The position numbers and the translations under genes are program-made. Below are positions 6,324 through 9,053 of a stretch of 9,053 nt of DNA, in pieces (the first letter of the stretch is position 1; every line of letters begins with the position of its first letter). The notes below the pieces were generated by a model, which saw only the letters and a list, made by a program, of their open reading frames with translations, made no database searches and had not been told where the DNA came from. The DNA comes from Elusimicrobiota bacterium (GTDB taxonomy: Bacteria; Elusimicrobiota; Endomicrobiia; Endomicrobiales; Endomicrobiaceae): positions 1 to 9,053 of the forward strand of contig JAIRQB010000179.1 in the NCBI GenBank assembly GCA_031256695.1, in the 5' to 3' direction.

Positions 6324-6910
6324 CTTAAGCCTCCTGTTATTTTTAGGACTGCGGCATAGAGATTTGCCGCCTCGCTGTCCGCTTTTACTTTTAAACTCTT
6401 ATTTGCGCTGTGTTTATTCTTTATTTTAACGGTATAAAAACCCATAGCGCGCCCGCATTCTATATCGCTGTCTTGGTCGCCTACAAAAAAGCAGCGTTTT
6501 ATATTTAAATTGTATTTTTTAACAGCGCGTTTAGGAAAAAGAGTTTTAGGTTTTCTGCAGCCGCATATTTTGCGGTATTTTAAAATTACAGCCTCAGGGT
6601 GATGATGACAATAATAAAAACCGTCTATGAGATTGTTGTTTTCAACTGAAAATGTTTCCAAAAGTTTTTCTACGGCTTTTATATTCGCAATGCTTGTCTT
6701 TCCTTTTGCGGCGCTCGGCTGATTTGAAACTACAAAAATTTTAAACCCCGCTTTTTTAAGCGTTTGTAAAGACTTTAAGACAAAAGGATATATAGAGAAA
6801 TCTTCGGGGAAATTTGGAGATTCATATTCTTTCGTTTCAATATTGTAGACGAGAGGATTTATCACTCCGTCTCTATCCAAAAACACGGCTTTATTTTTTG
6901 TTTTTGCCAT
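6302..6910 (-). CDS. gmhB: D-glycero-D-manno-heptose 1,7-bisphosphate 7-phosphatase (HAD family, GmhB-type)
   Basis: This 202-residue HAD phosphatase should remove the 7-phosphate from heptose 1,7-bisphosphate, leaving heptose 1-phosphate for the guanylyltransferase. Motif I is FLDRDGVIN (10-18), with nucleophile Asp12 and acid/base Asp14. Motif II is VSNQ (61-64). Lys120 in CRKPK is motif III, and GDQDSD (144-149) is motif IV. A structural zinc site typical of GmhB is visible as C101-x-H103 and C116-G-C118. Histidinol-phosphatases share this layout, but context favours GmhB. The loop after motif II (NQPSAAKGK) differs from the NQSGIARG of E. coli GmhB, so anomer preference cannot be assumed; the alpha anomer would suit HddA and HddC. 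The start overlaps hddC by 20 bp and has only a weak GAGG (6920-6923), suggesting coupled translation. Confidence 0.87.
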   Translation of the reverse strand: MAKTKNKAVFLDRDGVINPLVYNIETKEYESPNFPEDFSIYPFVLKSLQTLKKAGFKIFVVSNQPSAAKGKTSIANIKAVEKLLETFSVENNNLIDGFYYCHHHPEAVILKYRKICGCRKPKTLFPKRAVKKYNLNIKRCFFVGDQDSDIECGRAMGFYTVKIKNKHSANKSLKVKADSEAANLYAAVLKITGGLRCKLNNT

Positions 6911-7595
6911 TTAAAAAAACCTCTAATTCTTTAATGCCTGAAAGAGAACCTATCTCGTAAAATCTATTGAAAACTTCATAGCCTAAAAGAGAATTTTCAT
7001 CTGATAGTTTTTCATAGAGTTGCGCTAAATCAAAAATATCCGCGTCAAAATCAAAAAGAATTGATTTCCGCATTATCCCCAATCCGTAGTCTATATAATC
7101 CATATCGGGGACGGTATTTTTTTTGCTGTATTTTTTTAGAAGTCCGTCTCTAAAAATAACATTGCTTTTATCAAACATCCCGCCGTTTTTATAAACAGTC
7201 ATAATTGTTTTTCTCTCTGATGCAAAATAAGTCCTTTCAATCTCTTTATAATTTATATCCAAATAAGCGTCGCCGTATAAAATGAAAAAATCGTCTTCTG
7301 CTATTGTAGAAACGGCTTTTTTTAACGCGCCGCCTGTGCCGAGGGGTTTTTTACCGTCGCGGCAATATCTGACATTTAAAGCAAAAGACGACCCGTCGCC
7401 TACTGCAGTTTCTATCATATCGCCTAAAAAACCAATAGAGACGACAATATCTGAAAACCCTTTTTCTTTTAAAAGTTTTAATTGATGAAAAATGAAAGGC
7501 TGTCCGCAAATAGGCAGAAGCGCTTTGGGAATTTTATCAGTCAAAGGCTTTAACCTTTCCGCAAGACCGCCTGATAGAATAATTGCAGGAAGCAT
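6891..7595 (-). CDS. hddC: D-glycero-alpha-D-manno-heptose 1-phosphate guanylyltransferase
   Basis: This 234-residue nucleotidyltransferase of the sugar-1-phosphate type should join GTP and heptose 1-phosphate into GDP-D-glycero-alpha-D-manno-heptose. The N-terminal signature LSGGLAERLKPLTDKIPKAL (7-26) contains the diglycine, Arg14 and Lys24 of the family, with Ala-Glu where Gly-Thr is common. GTGGA (86-90) is the base-contact loop, and GDAYLD (108-113) carries the metal-binding Asp109. No left-handed beta-helix acyltransferase domain is present, as in HddC. The start has AAGGA at 7602-7606, 6 bases upstream. Sequence alone would also allow glucose- or mannose-1-phosphate nucleotidyltransferase. 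The assignment rests on its place directly before gmhB- and gmhA-type genes, with hddA further along the same operon. Confidence 0.82.
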   Translation of the reverse strand: MLPAIILSGGLAERLKPLTDKIPKALLPICGQPFIFHQLKLLKEKGFSDIVVSIGFLGDMIETAVGDGSSFALNVRYCRDGKKPLGTGGALKKAVSTIAEDDFFILYGDAYLDINYKEIERTYFASERKTIMTVYKNGGMFDKSNVIFRDGLLKKYSKKNTVPDMDYIDYGLGIMRKSILFDFDADIFDLAQLYEKLSDENSLLGYEVFNRFYEIGSLSGIKELEVFLNGKNKK

Positions 7596-7706
7596 AATGT
7601 TTCCTTTTGAGCCGTGTAAGTAAAATCTAAAAACAAAAAGTTAAAAATTTATGAGCCGCCGCCGTTGTCTTTGCCGTTTCCTTAACTTTCAACTTCTTTG
7701 CCGCAT
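7596..7706. other. 111-bp gap between the glycosyltransferase gene and hddC
   Basis: This is the longest gap within the sugar gene row. It holds the hddC Shine-Dalgarno site (7602-7606) and an 8-bp inverted repeat, AAAGTTAA (7637-7644) and TTAACTTT (7682-7689), with a 37-base loop followed on the minus strand by a T-rich run. The stem is weak. A partial attenuator or operon break is possible, but no convincing promoter was found for hddC. Confidence 0.35.
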
Positions 7707-9053
7707 TTATTTAATATCAATCTTATACAAATATCCGTATCTGACAAAACCTTTAATCAAAATCAAAGGGTCTACAATTTTTCTTATTTTTTTCCCTTCT
7801 GAAAAACCCCGCGAAGAATAATTTATGGGAATTTCAATAGGTTTATATCTTTTGCGGGCAAGTTTAATCATTATCTCTATGTCTAATTCAAAACGCTTGC
7901 CGTCAAATTCTAATCCGTATAAACATTCTTTTCTAAAAACCTTATACATTGTGAAAGGGTCTTTGACTTTTGTTTTGCATATAAAATTTATGATGGAAGC
8001 AAAGAAAATATGCCCGAAATTTACATAAAAAGATTCCAATTTATTTGAGGAAGAAAAATTCCTTATCTTCCAAGTGCCTGTCCAACGCGACCCCAACACA
8101 AAACCCCTTTGATAATTTATCAAAGGCTGCAGCAATAAATCATAGTCATTGACATCGTATTCTAAATCGCCGTCTTGAATAAGTATGAAATCTCCGCTTG
8201 CCGCTTTAAAACCCGCTCTGACAGCGCAGCCTTTTCCGCGAGGTCTATCTTCAAGTATGAGTTTTATTTCAGGGTGTTGTTTAGAAAAAGCGCAGACTAT
8301 TTGCCTTGTCTTATCTAATGAGGCGCTCTCTACAATTATCATTTCCTTATCTATGCCTTGCAGTTTTTTATTGTAGACGGAAGTCAAAAGTTCTAAAACA
8401 GTTTTTTCCTCGTTAAAGACGGGAATTATAATTGAAAGCAAAGGAATGTCTCTTTTTTGAACTTTGCGGCACTTGACAAAAACTCCGTCTTTCACAATGC
8501 CGCTTACAGCAATAGCGCCGAAACCGCTGCGGCAGAGGATATTTTCAATGGAAGCGCTGTCAAAATAATTTTTTCTCAAAGTCTTAAAAATCTTTTTGTT
8601 TGAAACGCGCTCTTTATATTCTTGTATGCCTCTGCTGAAAGAATAAAAGAAACAAAGAGCGCCGTCTTTTAAAACTTTCCATACTGAATGCATAAAATCT
8701 ATAGGAGCGTTTTCGGCGCTGAGAATATCGTTAAAAATGCAAATGTCAAAACATTGAGATTTATCTAAATCCTCAAGCGCTTTTGCTTCAATTTGCTTCA
8801 AGTTAAAATTAGACGGGACATTTAGCGGCTCTTTGCCTATATATAAAATCTCTTTAAAGCATTCTTTATCTAAACCGCTTAAAAATTCTTGAACTCGGCT
8901 ATTGAAATCGCTGTTTTTACAGCCTTTTTGGAAATCAAGCATTGTTTGATTGTCAGGCGTAAAAATATGCCCGCAATCTTTGCAATAAAAAAAGGAAATG
9001 CCGTCTGATTTAAAATCATAGACGGTATTTTTTGTAAGGCAGGCTAAACATTG
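7707..9053 (-). CDS. Zinc-ribbon/methyltransferase-like domain fused to family 2 glycosyltransferase, 5' end cut by window edge
   Basis: The frame is open from the stop at 7707 to the right edge: 448 visible residues, with no start needed inside. The ATG at 8942 has no Shine-Dalgarno site and would cut off a zinc ribbon seen at the edge, with Cys2, Cys5, Cys24 and Cys27 (CxxC...CKDC). Visible residues about 60-145 look like a class I methyltransferase, with FDICIFNDILS and VLKDGALCFF in the motif II/III places. The SAM loop, however, reads ILYIGKEPL instead of a glycine-rich motif, so it may be inactive. From about 205 on is a GT-A glycosyltransferase family 2 domain: IIPVFNEEKT, VESASLDKT, the metal-binding IQDGDLEYD, and LGSRW. 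No transmembrane helix is clear; the segment HIFFASIINFIC may touch the membrane. It probably transfers a sugar during glycan assembly; acceptor and donor are unknown. Confidence 0.83.
   Translation of the reverse strand, partial: QCLACLTKNTVYDFKSDGISFFYCKDCGHIFTPDNQTMLDFQKGCKNSDFNSRVQEFLSGLDKECFKEILYIGKEPLNVPSNFNLKQIEAKALEDLDKSQCFDICIFNDILSAENAPIDFMHSVWKVLKDGALCFFYSFSRGIQEYKERVSNKKIFKTLRKNYFDSASIENILCRSGFGAIAVSGIVKDGVFVKCRKVQKRDIPLLSIIIPVFNEEKTVLELLTSVYNKKLQGIDKEMIIVESASLDKTRQIVCAFSKQHPEIKLILEDRPRGKGCAVRAGFKAASGDFILIQDGDLEYDVNDYDLLLQPLINYQRGFVLGSRWTGTWKIRNFSSSNKLESFYVNFGHIFFASIINFICKTKVKDPFTMYKVFRKECLYGLEFDGKRFELDIEIMIKLARKRYKPIEIPINYSSRGFSEGKKIRKIVDPLILIKGFVRYGYLYKIDIK

Noticed and set aside
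7637..7689. Inverted repeat AAAGTTAA/TTAACTTT with T-rich tail as an intrinsic terminator
   Set aside because: The stem is only 8 bp, AT-rich, with a 37-base loop; too weak to call a terminator. It is described only as part of the gap.
546..8376. Plus-strand open stretches of about 60-82 codons (for example 546-749, 789-1037, 2256-2441, 5970-6188, 7825-8028)
   Set aside because: All lie opposite well-supported minus-strand genes, or mostly so, show no recognisable domain, and are explained by the codon bias of the real genes.
8940..8942. ATG as the start of the glycosyltransferase fusion gene
   Set aside because: No Shine-Dalgarno site precedes it, and the frame stays open to base 9053 with a meaningful zinc-ribbon sequence, so the real start is outside the window.

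Overview
The window is an AT-rich (roughly 35-40 % GC by eye), tightly packed bacterial segment in which every supported gene lies on the minus strand, so transcription runs from the right edge towards base 1. Lysine codons are mostly AAA, Shine-Dalgarno sites are strong, and gaps between genes are a few bases or overlaps. Nothing fixes the taxon. The content (nucleotide-heptose synthesis plus a type II toxin-antitoxin pair) suits a bacterium that makes a surface glycan such as an S-layer glycan, capsule or O-antigen. An Elusimicrobiota-like or similar uncultured anaerobe is only a guess.

Right to middle (9053 to 5760). A two-domain protein enters from beyond the right edge: a zinc-ribbon plus degenerate methyltransferase-like domain fused to a family 2 glycosyltransferase. 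After a 111-bp gap come hddC (heptose-1-P guanylyltransferase), a gmhB-type HAD phosphatase and a gmhA-type SIS isomerase, each overlapping the next.

Middle to left (5733 to 746). Three NAD(P)-dependent sugar oxidoreductases follow: an extended SDR, a UDP-glucose/GDP-mannose dehydrogenase homologue whose catalytic cysteine position holds threonine, and a Gfo/Idh/MocA protein. Then come hddA (heptose-7-P kinase) and a small transaldolase. Together GmhA, HddA, GmhB and HddC are the four known steps from sedoheptulose 7-phosphate to GDP-D-glycero-alpha-D-manno-heptose. The transaldolase could supply sedoheptulose 7-phosphate. The three oxidoreductases probably alter the heptose or another sugar, and the glycosyltransferase would act on a sugar product. 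The final sugar cannot be read from the sequence, and the dehydrogenase without its cysteine is the most unusual component.

Left end (692 to 1). A separate vapBC-type toxin-antitoxin pair has its own probable promoter overlapped by a perfect inverted repeat with 12-bp arms, the likely autoregulatory operator. The toxin gene runs off the left edge, probably only a few codons short of its stop. No tRNA, rRNA, CRISPR array or insertion sequence was seen, and no stretch over 300 bases lacks a gene.
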